Shown here in pieces: positions 43,187 to 52,152 of a stretch of DNA of 64,000 nucleotides. The position numbers and the translations under genes were made by a program. The DNA comes from Actinosynnema sp040640215 (GTDB lineage: Bacteria; Actinomycetota; Actinomycetes; Mycobacteriales; Pseudonocardiaceae). Numbering within the stretch: position 1 is the stretch's first letter; every line of letters starts with the position of its first letter. The notes beneath the pieces were generated by a model. That model made no database searches, was not told the DNA's origin, and worked only from the letters and a program-made list of their open reading frames with translations. Location of the stretch: positions 1 to 64,000 of the forward strand of contig NZ_JBFABG010000007.1 in NCBI RefSeq assembly GCF_040640215.1, in the 5' to 3' direction.

Positions 43187-43500
43187 CGCAGGCCCCCGAT
43201 CAGCACGGTCTTCGCGCCCAGCACGACGGTGGCCTGGCAGACCGCGCGGTCCCCCACGACGGCCGCCGGCGCGCCGCCGATGAACACCGTCGGCGGCGGC
43301 GCGGGCCTGGGCAGCAGCACGTTCGACGGTCCCAGCAGCGGGTCGGGCACCTTGGGGCAGGTGTGCACGCTGCCGACGACCGCGGCGGGCACGCCTTCGA
43401 TGAGCACGGTGACGACCGCGGCGGCCAGGCGCGGTGACACCGGGGGTGCCAGCGAACCGCCGTGCGAGGTCTTGTCCCCGGTCCGGGCAGCGAAGGGCAT
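43183..43500 (-). CDS. PAAR-type spike tip
   Basis: A 105-residue protein of the PAAR repeat family: PAAVVG occurs twice, with GDKTSHGGSLAPPVSPRLA and HTCPKVPDPLLGPS, where the His/Cys residues bind one metal ion at the tip. PAAR proteins sharpen the VgrG spike and can carry effector domains; none is attached here. It is Afp10-like in position. GAGGAG precedes the ATG at 43500. Confidence 0.88.
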   Translation of the reverse strand: MPFAARTGDKTSHGGSLAPPVSPRLAAAVVTVLIEGVPAAVVGSVHTCPKVPDPLLGPSNVLLPRPAPPPTVFIGGAPAAVVGDRAVCQATVVLGAKTVLIGGLR

Positions 43501-43527
43501 GACGACTCTCCTCGGGTAGTGGTGCGC

Positions 43528-45210
43528 TCAGTTGAGCTGGATGAAGCGGCCCTTGACCCGGACCACGCCGGTGCGGGCGTCGAGGGTGATGCCCGTGCCG
43601 TCGAGCACCAGCGAGCTCAGGACGCCGCGCCCGCCCGGTCCGCGCACGGTGAGCTCCAACCGGCCCCGGCGCTCGTCCACCTCGACCGCCAGCCGCTTGT
43701 CGCCGCTGGCCAACCGGACGCCGGAGGTGCGGGGCCCGTCCAGCAGCTCCAGCCGGTTGCCCTTGCGGGAGACCAGCGAGCGGCGGTTGACCTTGCCGCT
43801 GCGGCGGTCCACCAGCGGCTGGTCGTGCGGCGAGGGCGCGTCGACGCCGTTGTAGAGCCCGCCGATCACGTAGGGCCGGTCCAGGCTGCCCTGCTCGAAG
43901 CCCACCAGCACCTCGTCGTTGACGTCCGGGCTGAACACCCCGCCGCCGCCGACGCCGCCGAGCTGGACGGTGCGCACCCAGTCGGTGACGTACTTGCCGT
44001 CCAGCCACGGGAAGGTCAGCTTGACCCAGCCGCGCTGGCCGCCCTCCTCCTTGATGTCGGCGACGATCGCCGTCGCCAGCCCCGGCATCCGGGCCGGTGC
44101 CGGGTCGCCGGCGACCAGCCCGGCCAGCGAGCGGTCCGGCGTGGCGCTGACCACGACCGTGGTCCGGAAGCCCCGGTCGGGCTCCAGGACGTGGGTCACG
44201 CCCGTCGGGGTGTACCGGCCGGTGAACTTGCCCGCGTTGCCCAGGGCGATCGGCACGCCGGCGCGCAGCTTCGGGTTGCCCTCGGCGACCGCTTCGAACT
44301 CGACGAAGCCCGCGCTGATCGACGCCTCCAGGGAGCGCGCCGCGGACTCGGCCTCGGCCTGCGTCGCGTACGGGACGTCGGTCACCAGGGTCCGGTTCCT
44401 CGTCCGGAACGCCTTGGCCGCCACGGACGCCCGCAGACCGGGGACGGTGGTCGTGCTGGGCTTGTTCTCGCGGGTCGCGACCAGCGGCTTCTTGCGGGCC
44501 ATGTCCCAGCCCCGCACCTGCACGCCGGCGGCCTGCTCGGCGCTGCTCAGCGCGGCCCGCAGCACCAGCAGGTTGCGGCCGAACTCCAGCACCAGCGGGT
44601 TGACCGCGGCGGAGGTCGTGGGCGGCGGTGCCCCGGCGGCGGGCCGGAGCTTGGTGAACTCCAGCCGCCCCCGGGCGTCGACCCGGACGACCGCGCCGTG
44701 CTCGCGGGCCAGCGTCTGGAGGAAGTCCCAGTCGGACACGCCGGGCTGGCTCAGGTGCTTGTAGGTGATCCGCGACGCCTCGACCTTGCCGACGGCCAGG
44801 CCCGCGTTCTTCGCGACCTTGGCCACGACGGCGGCGGCCGTCATGTTCTGGAACGCCTCCACCCGACGCCCCCGGAACAGCCGGTGCGCCTTGCTCATCG
44901 CCCGGACCACGGTGTACGCGCCGGTGCCGTCCACGACCATCTCCAGTGCGGTGACCTCGCCGCTGAACAACGACTCGCGACCTCGGGTGCCCGCCGACGC
45001 CACCGAGATCCGCAGCGGCGAGCCGATGGTGATCCCGGTCTTGGTCAGCAGTTCCCGGTCACCGTCGCGGTAGGTCAGCACGGCGGTGTCGGGCAGGCCG
45101 ACGTTCTCGTCCACCACGCAACTGACCAGCTCGTCGTCCCACATCCCGTCCACCGGGCGGTTCGCGACGACCACCGGCGAGGCGGCGAACGAGCGGCCCC
45201 CGCCCTTCAC
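43528..45210 (-). CDS. CIS central spike, VgrG/gpD-like
   Basis: A 560-residue spike protein. The N-terminal gp27-like hub spans residues ~1-380, with SDWDFLQTLAREHGAVVRVD as the conserved family segment. An OB-fold gp5-like region follows (GWVKLTFPWLDGKYVTDWVR, then VNDEVLVGFEQGSLDRPYVI with GGLYNG). The C-terminus holds repeated beta strands that form the needle. No enzymatic extension is seen. It is Afp8-like. Start: GTG at 45210. It lies 27 bases before the PAAR gene and 37 bases after the LysM gene. Confidence 0.92.
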   Translation of the reverse strand: MKGGGRSFAASPVVVANRPVDGMWDDELVSCVVDENVGLPDTAVLTYRDGDRELLTKTGITIGSPLRISVASAGTRGRESLFSGEVTALEMVVDGTGAYTVVRAMSKAHRLFRGRRVEAFQNMTAAAVVAKVAKNAGLAVGKVEASRITYKHLSQPGVSDWDFLQTLAREHGAVVRVDARGRLEFTKLRPAAGAPPPTTSAAVNPLVLEFGRNLLVLRAALSSAEQAAGVQVRGWDMARKKPLVATRENKPSTTTVPGLRASVAAKAFRTRNRTLVTDVPYATQAEAESAARSLEASISAGFVEFEAVAEGNPKLRAGVPIALGNAGKFTGRYTPTGVTHVLEPDRGFRTTVVVSATPDRSLAGLVAGDPAPARMPGLATAIVADIKEEGGQRGWVKLTFPWLDGKYVTDWVRTVQLGGVGGGGVFSPDVNDEVLVGFEQGSLDRPYVIGGLYNGVDAPSPHDQPLVDRRSGKVNRRSLVSRKGNRLELLDGPRTSGVRLASGDKRLAVEVDERRGRLELTVRGPGGRGVLSSLVLDGTGITLDARTGVVRVKGRFIQLN

Positions 45211-45247
45211 CGGTGCCCCCGGCGGGGGGCGGGGCAGCGGGACAGCG

Positions 45248-45976
45248 TCATCGGAGCTCCTCCGGTTCCTGGTCGACGCCCGGGATGCCGGGCAGCAGCA
45301 GTTCCACGCCGGGTGCCAGCGCCAGCGGGTCGTCGATCCCGTTCGCCTCGGCGATCACCCGCCACACGCCGGGGTCGCCGTACTCCCGGAACGCGAGCTG
45401 CGGCAGGCTGTCGCCGGCGACCACGCGGTGCGCGCGGCGAACCTCGTGCGACCCGGAAGTCGGGTTTTGGCGCGGTGTGTCGACACCCGCCTCCTCGATC
45501 GACAGCGAGCAGGTCGCGCGCAGCGGTCGGCCGTCCACGTCGAACAGCGAGTAGTCGACCGACAGGCCGGACAGCACGCCGTCGAAGGAGACCGATTTCG
45601 CGGTGCCCCACTCGAAGCGGACCCACGGGCTGGCGGGTTTCTTCTTGCCGATGCTCTTCTTGGTGGGCACGCAGGCCACCATCAGCTTCTCCACGCCCGT
45701 CTCGACGGAGTTGTCGTGGGTGGCGGTCGCGTCGAGGAAGACCTCCACGCTGAGCGTGCGGGGTCCGCTGCCGACGAACTCGGGCAGCGAGGCCTGGCCC
45801 GCCATCCGCGAGGGTTGGCGACGCCACTCCACGGACTTCTGGAGCGCGAGCGTGCCGGGGTTGAACTGGAACGCGACGGTGGACAGCTTCGCCCCCGGCT
45901 TCGCGCCGAGCTCCGCGGGCGGTTCCATGATCACCAGACGCGCCTTGACCAGGCTCGCCCCGGGTTTGCGTGCCAC
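45248..45976 (-). CDS. CIS baseplate hub with LysM domain
   Basis: A 242-residue protein. The first ~160 residues form a tail-tube initiator-like domain (VAFQFNPGTLALQKSVEWRR, LPEFVGSGPRTLSVEVFLDA). A LysM motif follows at ~180-235 (HRVVAGDSLPQLAFREYGDP, GVWRVIAEANGIDDPLALAP). In phage/CIS baseplates such proteins (Afp7, gp53-like) clamp the tube to the hub. GTG at 45976 is chosen with GGAGGG upstream. Confidence 0.9.
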   Translation of the reverse strand: MARKPGASLVKARLVIMEPPAELGAKPGAKLSTVAFQFNPGTLALQKSVEWRRQPSRMAGQASLPEFVGSGPRTLSVEVFLDATATHDNSVETGVEKLMVACVPTKKSIGKKKPASPWVRFEWGTAKSVSFDGVLSGLSVDYSLFDVDGRPLRATCSLSIEEAGVDTPRQNPTSGSHEVRRAHRVVAGDSLPQLAFREYGDPGVWRVIAEANGIDDPLALAPGVELLLPGIPGVDQEPEELR

Positions 45977-45995
45977 GACGTGGTCTCCCTCCGGG

Positions 45996-46421
45996 TCAGG
46001 ACGCCTCAAGCCCCTCGTGGGAGAACTCCAGGGTCTCCACGGCGGCTTGGGACTGGCTCGGGTCGAAGGACGGGCCCTGCCACCGGATCGGGAGGACGCC
46101 CAGCACCTGCCAGCGCACGATCGGCGTCAGGTCGGGGGCCAGCGCGACGATCTCGCCGTCCTTGCGCCGGGCCCGCTGGACGACCTCGCCGAACCACTTG
46201 AGCACCTTGGCCGAGTCGGCGGTGACCGGCCGGGTCATGGTGATGTTGGACCAGGTGATCCGCGACGGGAGCTGCCAGGTGAACCCGTTGTTGCCGCCCT
46301 CGGCGTACTGCTCCACCTCGACCTGCGCGCCCAGGCCCTCGCAGGTGTGGAAGGAGCCCAGGTCGTTGCCCGCCACGGACAGGTGGAAGAAGACGCTGCT
46401 GGCGAAGACGTCGTCGGTCAT
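45996..46421 (-). CDS. CIS inner tube protein, copy 2
   Basis: A 141-residue tube protein of the T4 gp19/Hcp-like family: FFHLSVAGNDLGSFHTCEGL, then NGFTWQLPSRITWSNITMTR and PVTADSAKVLKWFGEVVQRA. This is probably the baseplate-proximal ring (Afp5-like) that differs from the main tube. It starts 19 bases after the giant low-complexity gene. Its paralogue at 49976-50416 is the main tube. Confidence 0.9.
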   Translation of the reverse strand: MTDDVFASSVFFHLSVAGNDLGSFHTCEGLGAQVEVEQYAEGGNNGFTWQLPSRITWSNITMTRPVTADSAKVLKWFGEVVQRARRKDGEIVALAPDLTPIVRWQVLGVLPIRWQGPSFDPSQSQAAVETLEFSHEGLEAS

Positions 46422-46440
46422 CGGTGTTTCTCCTGTCGGG

Positions 46441-49359
46441 TCAGCGGCGTCGGTCGTGCAACCAGCCGGACCGCTCCCGGCCGCTGCGCAGCTCGGCGCG
46501 CAGCATCCGGGCGATCGGCTCGATCAGCTTGTGGGCCAGGCTGTCCACCTCGGCAGGCTTGAGGTCCGCGATCAACTGCCGCGCGGACTCCGCACCGCCG
46601 GCGGAACCGCCCGAACCGCCGCGCTCCCGGCCGTTCGGGGACGGCACGGGACCGCGCGATCCGGGAGCCCGGGTGTCCCGGGAAGTCCCGCCGGCCGGGG
46701 TGGCCGGGGTGGTCGTGGCGTGACTTGAGGCGGGATCGGTGGTGGGGCGGGACGGGGGATCGGGCGCGGTGGTGCTCGATGAACTCGCGTGGGCGGCGTC
46801 GCGGGCAGGCCCCAGCCGCTGCACGGTCGGGTTCAGGCCGGCCCGCTGCACGGTCGGGTTCGAAACGGCCCGCTGCACGGTCGGGTTGGTGAGGCTGAAG
46901 CCCTGCGGTACAGAGGGTTGCGCGTTCTGCCCGCCCGCTCGGTCCGGCACGACGGCCCGGCTCACCGGAAGCACCCCACCGCTGTGCCGCCCGAGTCCAC
47001 TGCTCGGCGTCGGCACCACGATGTTGTGCGGTGCCACCCCGCTGCTTCGCCTCGACGTGCCGGTGCCCTGCGGTGCCGATTGCGCGGGCCTGAAAACCGG
47101 TGGGGCCGAAGGCATTGCGGCCTGGAGTGCGCTGCGGCCCAGCCCTGGCGCTATGTCCTGCCGCACGACAGGCCGCGCCGAACCACTCGCCGTCGGCGCG
47201 GTTCTTGTAGCGGTGTTTCTCGTCGGGGTGTTTCTCGTCGGTGCGCTTGTGGTTGGTGTGCTTGTCGTTGGTGCGCCTGTCGTTGGAGTGCGCTGGATCG
47301 CGTGGTCCGTCGCACGGGACGCGGTACCTCCTCGGGCAGGTGCGGGGGTCTCCGACTCGTGCCGGGCAGACGACCATCGCGGCCGGACCACCGGACGTGA
47401 CCGTGGAGCGGCCGGTGCGTTCTCCTCCACGCGCAGCCGGGGAGCCAGCGGCCGGTTTCCCAGCGGCGGCACCATGTCCCTGATCTTGAGCGAACCGGTG
47501 GACGGTGCGGTGGCAGACGAGCTAGGCGGATTCGCCGGTGCGTCCCTGGTCCTCTCATGGCTGTGCGGCAGAGGCGCAGTGGCGAGGTGCCACTTCGGCG
47601 AGAGTCGGACCACGGGGACCGCCCGTTGCACCACAGGTGTTGTGACGCCCGCACTGCGCTGGGCGGCTGCCGGTTCGATGGCTTTGCTCGGGGCGACAAC
47701 AGGTCCGGATTTCGCGGTAGCGGGTACAGCGGCGAGTTGAGGACCGAGCCTTGCCCGACCGGGTCCAGGACTAGGAGCAGGGCCAGGACTAGGGACAGGA
47801 GCAGGAGTCGGCCGGTCGCGCAGCGGCACGGCGTTGACGGGCATCCGTTGCAGCGGCGCGCCCAGCATCGGCGCACCCAGCGTAGGTGCAGAGCGCTTCG
47901 GTGTAGTGGGATTCGGTGTAGTGGGATTCGGTGTAGTGGGATTTGTTGCGTGCGGCGTTTTGGCTGGCTGCGGCGCGGAAGCCACTCCGGTAGCCGAAAG
48001 ACGCTGGACGGCGGGCTTTTCCGCCCGATCGGCCGTGATCACACCCCTCGTGGCGATCACGGTGTCGGACGCCCCCGCACTCCCGACCGTGGCAGGCGAA
48101 CCGGTCTCGACTACCGGAACCCGCCGGACCGGGAGGGTCGGACGGACCGACGTCGTCAAGGGTGGCCCCAGCGGCACGAGCTGGACCGGCAACGAACCAC
48201 CTGCCGACGCACGCCCTCCGCTCGCGCCACTGACCGCTGCACGCGTGGCGGGTATCGCCTGCGGACCGAGAACGGGCGCGGACGCGCTTCGTGAGCCGGC
48301 GGGTGCGGCGGGCGCGGCGGGTGGAGCGGGTGTGGCGGCAACCTCCGGGGGTGTCGGGGCAGCGGCACCTTCCGGTTTTCCCGCCACCACAGACCTCGAC
48401 ACCGGCAATGGGGAATCCCCGCCCGAGCTCTGAGGCCCACGCGCCGGAGCTGCTCGCACCACAGGTGCCGCCGGAACTGCCGGCACCGCAGGCACGACTG
48501 GCATCACAGGCACCGCCGGCGTCACAGGCATGGCAGGCACAGCAGGCACGGCCGAATCCGCCGGGGTCGCCGATTCCGCCGGAACCGCAGGCTCTACCGA
48601 GGTCGGTGATCCGGTCGGCACCACCGGCTTGGAGTCGGGTCGTGACGGCGGTACGCCCGGCTTCTCCCCCGTTGGACCGGCCGACTTCCGCTGGACGACG
48701 GATCGGGCCACCGCCAGGGCGGGACGGGACCGGGCGGAACGCGACCTCGCCGCATCCGCCCGGCCGGTTGCCTCCACCGCGCCGGTCACCTTCGCGTCGG
48801 CCACTTCTGCCGTCCCGGCCACCTTCGCCGCGCCGGCCACCTGCGCCGCGCCGGCTACTTCCGCCGCGCCGGTCAACTGCGCCGTTACCACCGGTCCCGC
48901 CGTGCGCGCACTTCCTGCCGGTCCTGCCGGTCCCGCCTGGCCGGCCGGTTTCACCGGCTGCGCCGACTGCGCCGATTGCGCCGGTCCCTCCGGAGCCGGG
49001 CCGTCACCCCACCACGACACCACCGGCAGGACTCCACCGGTGAGCGGGTAGCCGGGGCGCGCGGCGCGTTGCACCGCTACCCCGTGCATCACCCCCGCCG
49101 GGGCCGTCGGGCTGAGCGCGTGTCCCAGGCCGGTGCCGAAGGTGTGGTCCTGCCACGAGGTCAGCCCGTCCCGGAACCGCACGCCGTCGCCGACCGTCCC
49201 GCCGTCCTGCCTGATCACGCCCGCCGGCGGCGGCACCGCGCGCCAGCCGCCGTCCCACGCCGGGCGTTCGACGGCACCGCCCGACGGCTCGGCCGGGTCG
49301 ACCGCCCGCGCCACGGGCGGACCGGCCGACCGTCCTCGCAACCTGTCCCACCAGCGCAC
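46441..49359 (-). CDS. Giant low-complexity CIS protein with repeated QR motifs
   Basis: A 972-residue protein that is mostly disordered (Pro, Ala, Ser, Thr, Val) and has no cysteine that I can see. Ten short [VLAI]QR motifs recur along it (VAVQRAA, VVQRKS, AVQRLS, PLQRMP, AAQRSA, VVQRAV, AIQRTP and three NPTVQR), with variants of LPVSR(S/A)VV. The N-terminus (RWWDRLRGRS) is basic. The last ~50 residues are a charged helix (IADLKPAEVDSLAHKLIEPI, ARMLRAELRSGRERSGW) that looks folded. GTG at 49359 has GGAGGTGAACC upstream. Its position, between a DUF6760-like gene and tube 2, is conserved-looking. It could be a scaffold, cargo, or length determinant. Confidence 0.7.
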   Translation of the reverse strand: MRWWDRLRGRSAGPPVARAVDPAEPSGGAVERPAWDGGWRAVPPPAGVIRQDGGTVGDGVRFRDGLTSWQDHTFGTGLGHALSPTAPAGVMHGVAVQRAARPGYPLTGGVLPVVSWWGDGPAPEGPAQSAQSAQPVKPAGQAGPAGPAGSARTAGPVVTAQLTGAAEVAGAAQVAGAAKVAGTAEVADAKVTGAVEATGRADAARSRSARSRPALAVARSVVQRKSAGPTGEKPGVPPSRPDSKPVVPTGSPTSVEPAVPAESATPADSAVPAVPAMPVTPAVPVMPVVPAVPAVPAAPVVRAAPARGPQSSGGDSPLPVSRSVVAGKPEGAAAPTPPEVAATPAPPAAPAAPAGSRSASAPVLGPQAIPATRAAVSGASGGRASAGGSLPVQLVPLGPPLTTSVRPTLPVRRVPVVETGSPATVGSAGASDTVIATRGVITADRAEKPAVQRLSATGVASAPQPAKTPHATNPTTPNPTTPNPTTPKRSAPTLGAPMLGAPLQRMPVNAVPLRDRPTPAPVPSPGPAPSPGPGRARLGPQLAAVPATAKSGPVVAPSKAIEPAAAQRSAGVTTPVVQRAVPVVRLSPKWHLATAPLPHSHERTRDAPANPPSSSATAPSTGSLKIRDMVPPLGNRPLAPRLRVEENAPAAPRSRPVVRPRWSSARHESETPAPARGGTASRATDHAIQRTPTTGAPTTSTPTTSAPTRNTPTRNTATRTAPTASGSARPVVRQDIAPGLGRSALQAAMPSAPPVFRPAQSAPQGTGTSRRSSGVAPHNIVVPTPSSGLGRHSGGVLPVSRAVVPDRAGGQNAQPSVPQGFSLTNPTVQRAVSNPTVQRAGLNPTVQRLGPARDAAHASSSSTTAPDPPSRPTTDPASSHATTTPATPAGGTSRDTRAPGSRGPVPSPNGRERGGSGGSAGGAESARQLIADLKPAEVDSLAHKLIEPIARMLRAELRSGRERSGWLHDRRR
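46817..46887. repeat. Three 27-bp tandem repeats (NPTVQR)
   Basis: The core cgctgcacggtcgggtt starts at 46817, 46844 and 46871. The 27-bp period encodes nine-residue units beginning NPTVQR, inside the giant low-complexity gene. Confidence 0.85.
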
Positions 49360-49362
49360 GGT

Positions 49363-49521
49363 TCACCTCCCCTCGTTGACCCTCGTGTTGATCCGCGCGA
49401 TCTCGTCCACCCAGCGCCGGCGCTCGTGGTGCTCCAGGTCGAGGATCTCCTCGCGCGGCCAGTGGAAGTGGTAGGCCACGTACGCGACCTCCTCCAGCAG
49501 CCGTTCGGCCGCGTACGTCAC
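49363..49521 (-). CDS. Small CIS-linked protein, DUF6760-like
   Basis: A 52-residue protein: MTYAAERLLEEVAYVAYHFH, then WPREEILDLEHHERRRWVDE and IARIN. It resembles the small DUF6760 helical proteins found in bacterial contractile tail clusters. It probably assists tube or baseplate assembly, in the position of Afp6. GTG at 49521 overlaps the previous stop (GTGA) and its own stop lies 3 bases before the giant gene. Confidence 0.7.
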   Translation of the reverse strand: MTYAAERLLEEVAYVAYHFHWPREEILDLEHHERRRWVDEIARINTRVNEGR

Positions 49522-49979
49522 GATTCCCCCAGGCGACCACCGGCGAGGTCCACCTCGAACGCCGTGCCGCACGACGGGCAGGAGACCCCGGCCCGGGTGT
49601 GGCCCTCGCTGTTGACCCGCCGGTAGAAGTCCTGGAGGAACGCGATGTCGGTCGCGTACATCTGCTCCACCACGCCGGGGTGGATCTCCGTGACGGTGCC
49701 CAGTTCCGTGATCACCTGGCTGAGCAGCACGACGCTGAGGTAGCCCGGGTTCTCCTTGACCCGCAGGTCGATCTGCGGGCGCAGCTCGTCGCGCGCGGTG
49801 GCCAGGCGCATCCTGCCGTTGCGGTGCACGACGCCGGCGGGGTCGACGTACCCGCGCGGCAGTTCGAAGTCGAACACCGTGTGCAGCGCACCGGACGGCG
49901 TCTCCGGGCCGCGTTCGGGTTTGCGGCTCTCGTCGACCAGCTCGTCGAGCTGGTCGAGGGCGATCGTCCGACGCCTCAT
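49518..49979 (-). CDS. CIS-linked assembly protein with terminal zinc knuckle
   Basis: A 153-residue protein of unknown fold. It has DFELPRGYVDPAGVVHRNGR, then LRPQIDLRVKENPGYLSVVL, and ends with CPSCGTAFEVDLAGG, half of a zinc-binding site. Proteins like this lie next to DUF6760-like genes in CIS loci and may act as tail assembly chaperones; this is an inference from order. It is coupled to tube 1 by ATGA and to the DUF6760-like gene by GTGA. Confidence 0.65.
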   Translation of the reverse strand: MRRRTIALDQLDELVDESRKPERGPETPSGALHTVFDFELPRGYVDPAGVVHRNGRMRLATARDELRPQIDLRVKENPGYLSVVLLSQVITELGTVTEIHPGVVEQMYATDIAFLQDFYRRVNSEGHTRAGVSCPSCGTAFEVDLAGGRLGES

Positions 49980-50416
49980 TCGACCGTGATCTCCTCGAAC
50001 ACGAGGGTCACCTTCTCAGTCGCGGCGGTGGACTCGCCGGCCTTGAGCGACGGGCCCTCCCACTTGCTGGCCCACGCGTTGGTCAACTGCATCCGCCGGA
50101 CCGTGTTGCCCTCGGAGTCCTTGACCTCGATGGTGACGTTCTGCCGGGCGGCGGTGACCGCGCCCTTCTCCAGCGTCTCCTTGAGCCACTTGGTGAACTC
50201 GGAGCTCTGGTCGAGACCCCGGGTGAGGGTGACCTCGCCGCCCTTCTGGGCCCCGGGCTGCTTGCGGATCAGCGGTTTGCCGGTGGAGGTGACCTGGAAG
50301 ACGTCGACCACGTCCTCCTCCACGCTCAGCCCGCTGATCTCCTGGAGGGACTCGACCATGAAACCGCCGAGCTGCACGCCGAAGATGTGCGTGGAGAGAG
50401 CATCGCCTTCTGCCAT
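49976..50416 (-). CDS. CIS inner tube protein, copy 1 (main tube)
   Basis: A 146-residue tube protein of the gp19/Hcp-like family: FGVQLGGFMVESLQEISGLS, then GEVTLTRGLDQSSEFTKWLK and TNAWASKWEGPSLKAGESTA. It forms stacked hexameric rings inside the sheath (Afp1-like). It lies 46 bases after the sheath gene, the usual high-expression arrangement. Confidence 0.93.
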   Translation of the reverse strand: MAEGDALSTHIFGVQLGGFMVESLQEISGLSVEEDVVDVFQVTSTGKPLIRKQPGAQKGGEVTLTRGLDQSSEFTKWLKETLEKGAVTAARQNVTIEVKDSEGNTVRRMQLTNAWASKWEGPSLKAGESTAATEKVTLVFEEITVE

Positions 50417-50462
50417 GGCTGTGGACGCCTTTCTGGTTCCCGTGCCCCGGTGGGGCGGTGGC

Positions 50463-51995
50463 TCATTCGCTGACCAGGCTCGTGCTGTCGGAGAACTGCG
50501 ACAGGCGGAAGACCACGAACTCGGCGGGCTTCACCGGTGCCACGCCGATCTCGCACACCACCTGGCCCAGGTCGATGGACTCCTGCGGGTTGTTCTCCCG
50601 GTCGCACTTGACGTAGAACGCCTCGGCCGGGGTGCGCCCGAACAGCGCGCCCTGCCGCCACTGCTCGGTGAGGAACGCGGTGATGTTGCGCCGGATGCTG
50701 GACCACAGCCGGTCGTCGTTGGGCTCGAAGACGACCCACTGGGTGCCGAGGAGGATGGACTCCTCCAGGTAGTTGAACAGCCGGCGCACGTTGAGGTAGC
50801 GCCAGGCCGGGTCGGAGGACAGCGTGCGGGCTCCCCAGATCCGGATGCCGCGACCGGGGAAGGCGCGCACGCAGTTGACGCCGATCGGGTTCAACAGGTC
50901 CTGCTCGCTCTTGCTCAGCGCGGTCTCCAGGTCGACCGCGCCCCGGATCACCTCGTTGGCCGGTGCCTTGTGCACGCCGCGCTCGACGTCGCTGCGCGCC
51001 CACACGCCCGCGATGTGACCGGACGGCGGCACCATGATGTTGCGCCCGGCCGCCGGGTCGAACACCTTGATCCACGGGTAGTACAGGGTGGCGTAGCGGG
51101 AGTCGTAGCCGGCCTCGTCCTGCCGCCACCCGCGCACCCGCTGCGCGGACAGGCCGGGCGGGGTGTCCAGCACGGCGACGCGGTCGCCCATCTGCTCGCA
51201 GTGCGAGATCATGGCCAGTTGGACGGTTTTGACGCCTTCGAGGTCGAGCATGCCGCGCTGGTAGGCGGCCATCAGGTCGGGGGCGGCGACCATGGTGATC
51301 TCGTCGACGCTCTCCAGGCCGCCGAACCCGGTGCGGGCCTCCGGGTCGCCCAGGTACTCCTGCGCGTCGACCACGGTGGGCAGCGCCCCGTCGTCCGCCG
51401 TCGCGGCGGCGGTGGGCAGCGACACGGTCTGCTTGTCCGGTCGGGCGAGCGCGCCGCTGGGCTGCTCGGTGATCCCGATCAGCTTGGAGCGCTCGGAGAC
51501 CTGGGTGGCGACGTAGTTCTTGGCGTTCTTCCGGGTGGAGACGTCGTAGCTCTCCACGACCCGACCGCCCTGGCGGACCAGCAGCTTGAACCGGTCGTCG
51601 GCCGGGTTCTCGCCGTCGGCGTCGGCCACCTCGACGGTGACCTCGCCGTCCGCGCCGGGCAGCGCGGCGATCCGCAGTCCGCCGAGCTGCACCGGGGTCG
51701 GCGCGGGCACGGGGGTTTCCGCTCCCTCCGGCGGACCTCCGACGCGCACCACGTACGCCGCGCCGCCGCCGTTGGCGAAGTAGCCGTAGACCGCGTGCGG
51801 CAGGTATGCGCCTTCGGTGAAGCCGCCGAAGTTCTGCACGTACTGGTTCCAGTTCGCGACCAGGGTCGCCCGGTGGAACGGGCCCCGTTCGCTGAAGCCG
51901 ATGAAGGCGGCCACGGCGGTGCCGACGCCCTCGATGGGCCGCGCCCCGGACTGGACCTCCTCCACGTACACGCCGGGTGAGAGGTACTGCGGCAT
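50463..51995 (-). CDS. CIS contractile sheath protein
   Basis: A 510-residue tail sheath protein. It begins PQYLSPGVYVEEVQSGARPI followed by EGVGTAVAAFIGFSERGPFH, an almost canonical sheath N-terminus. The C-terminus (WRYLNVRRLFNYLEESILLG, RQGALFGRTPAEAFYVKCDR) forms the handshake and attachment-to-tube interface. Insert domain ~110-245 varies between families. AGGAGTGACC precedes the ATG at 51995. It is the first gene after a 157-bp gap and probably starts its own transcript. Confidence 0.95.
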   Translation of the reverse strand: MPQYLSPGVYVEEVQSGARPIEGVGTAVAAFIGFSERGPFHRATLVANWNQYVQNFGGFTEGAYLPHAVYGYFANGGGAAYVVRVGGPPEGAETPVPAPTPVQLGGLRIAALPGADGEVTVEVADADGENPADDRFKLLVRQGGRVVESYDVSTRKNAKNYVATQVSERSKLIGITEQPSGALARPDKQTVSLPTAAATADDGALPTVVDAQEYLGDPEARTGFGGLESVDEITMVAAPDLMAAYQRGMLDLEGVKTVQLAMISHCEQMGDRVAVLDTPPGLSAQRVRGWRQDEAGYDSRYATLYYPWIKVFDPAAGRNIMVPPSGHIAGVWARSDVERGVHKAPANEVIRGAVDLETALSKSEQDLLNPIGVNCVRAFPGRGIRIWGARTLSSDPAWRYLNVRRLFNYLEESILLGTQWVVFEPNDDRLWSSIRRNITAFLTEQWRQGALFGRTPAEAFYVKCDRENNPQESIDLGQVVCEIGVAPVKPAEFVVFRLSQFSDSTSLVSE

Positions 51996-52152
51996 GGTCA
52001 CTCCTGTCTGGTGTGCGCTGATCCGCTTCCGTGGCACCAGCTTCCCGTGCGCGGGAGGTGGTCGGGGAGGTCCGTGGACCCTCCGCCGGGGGCAGGCCGC
52101 TGCCCTTTGGGGCACTGGGCTTACTATCCACAAAGGACAGACGGGGCGGGCG
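51996..52152 (-). promoter_or_regulatory. Probable promoter region of the sheath-tube operon
   Basis: This is the only large gap inside the minus-strand CIS operon. A less GC-rich stretch (gcttactatccacaaaggac, 52121-52140) contains TAGTAA on the minus strand, a possible -10. A weak TGCCCCAAAGGGCA hairpin lies at 52103-52116. No certain promoter assignment is possible. Confidence 0.35.

Noticed and set aside
46441..49359. Reading the giant low-complexity protein as a tape measure
   Set aside because: Tape measures are long and helical; this one is Pro/Ala/Ser/Thr/Val-rich and largely disordered, so the assignment is not supported, though a length role cannot be excluded.
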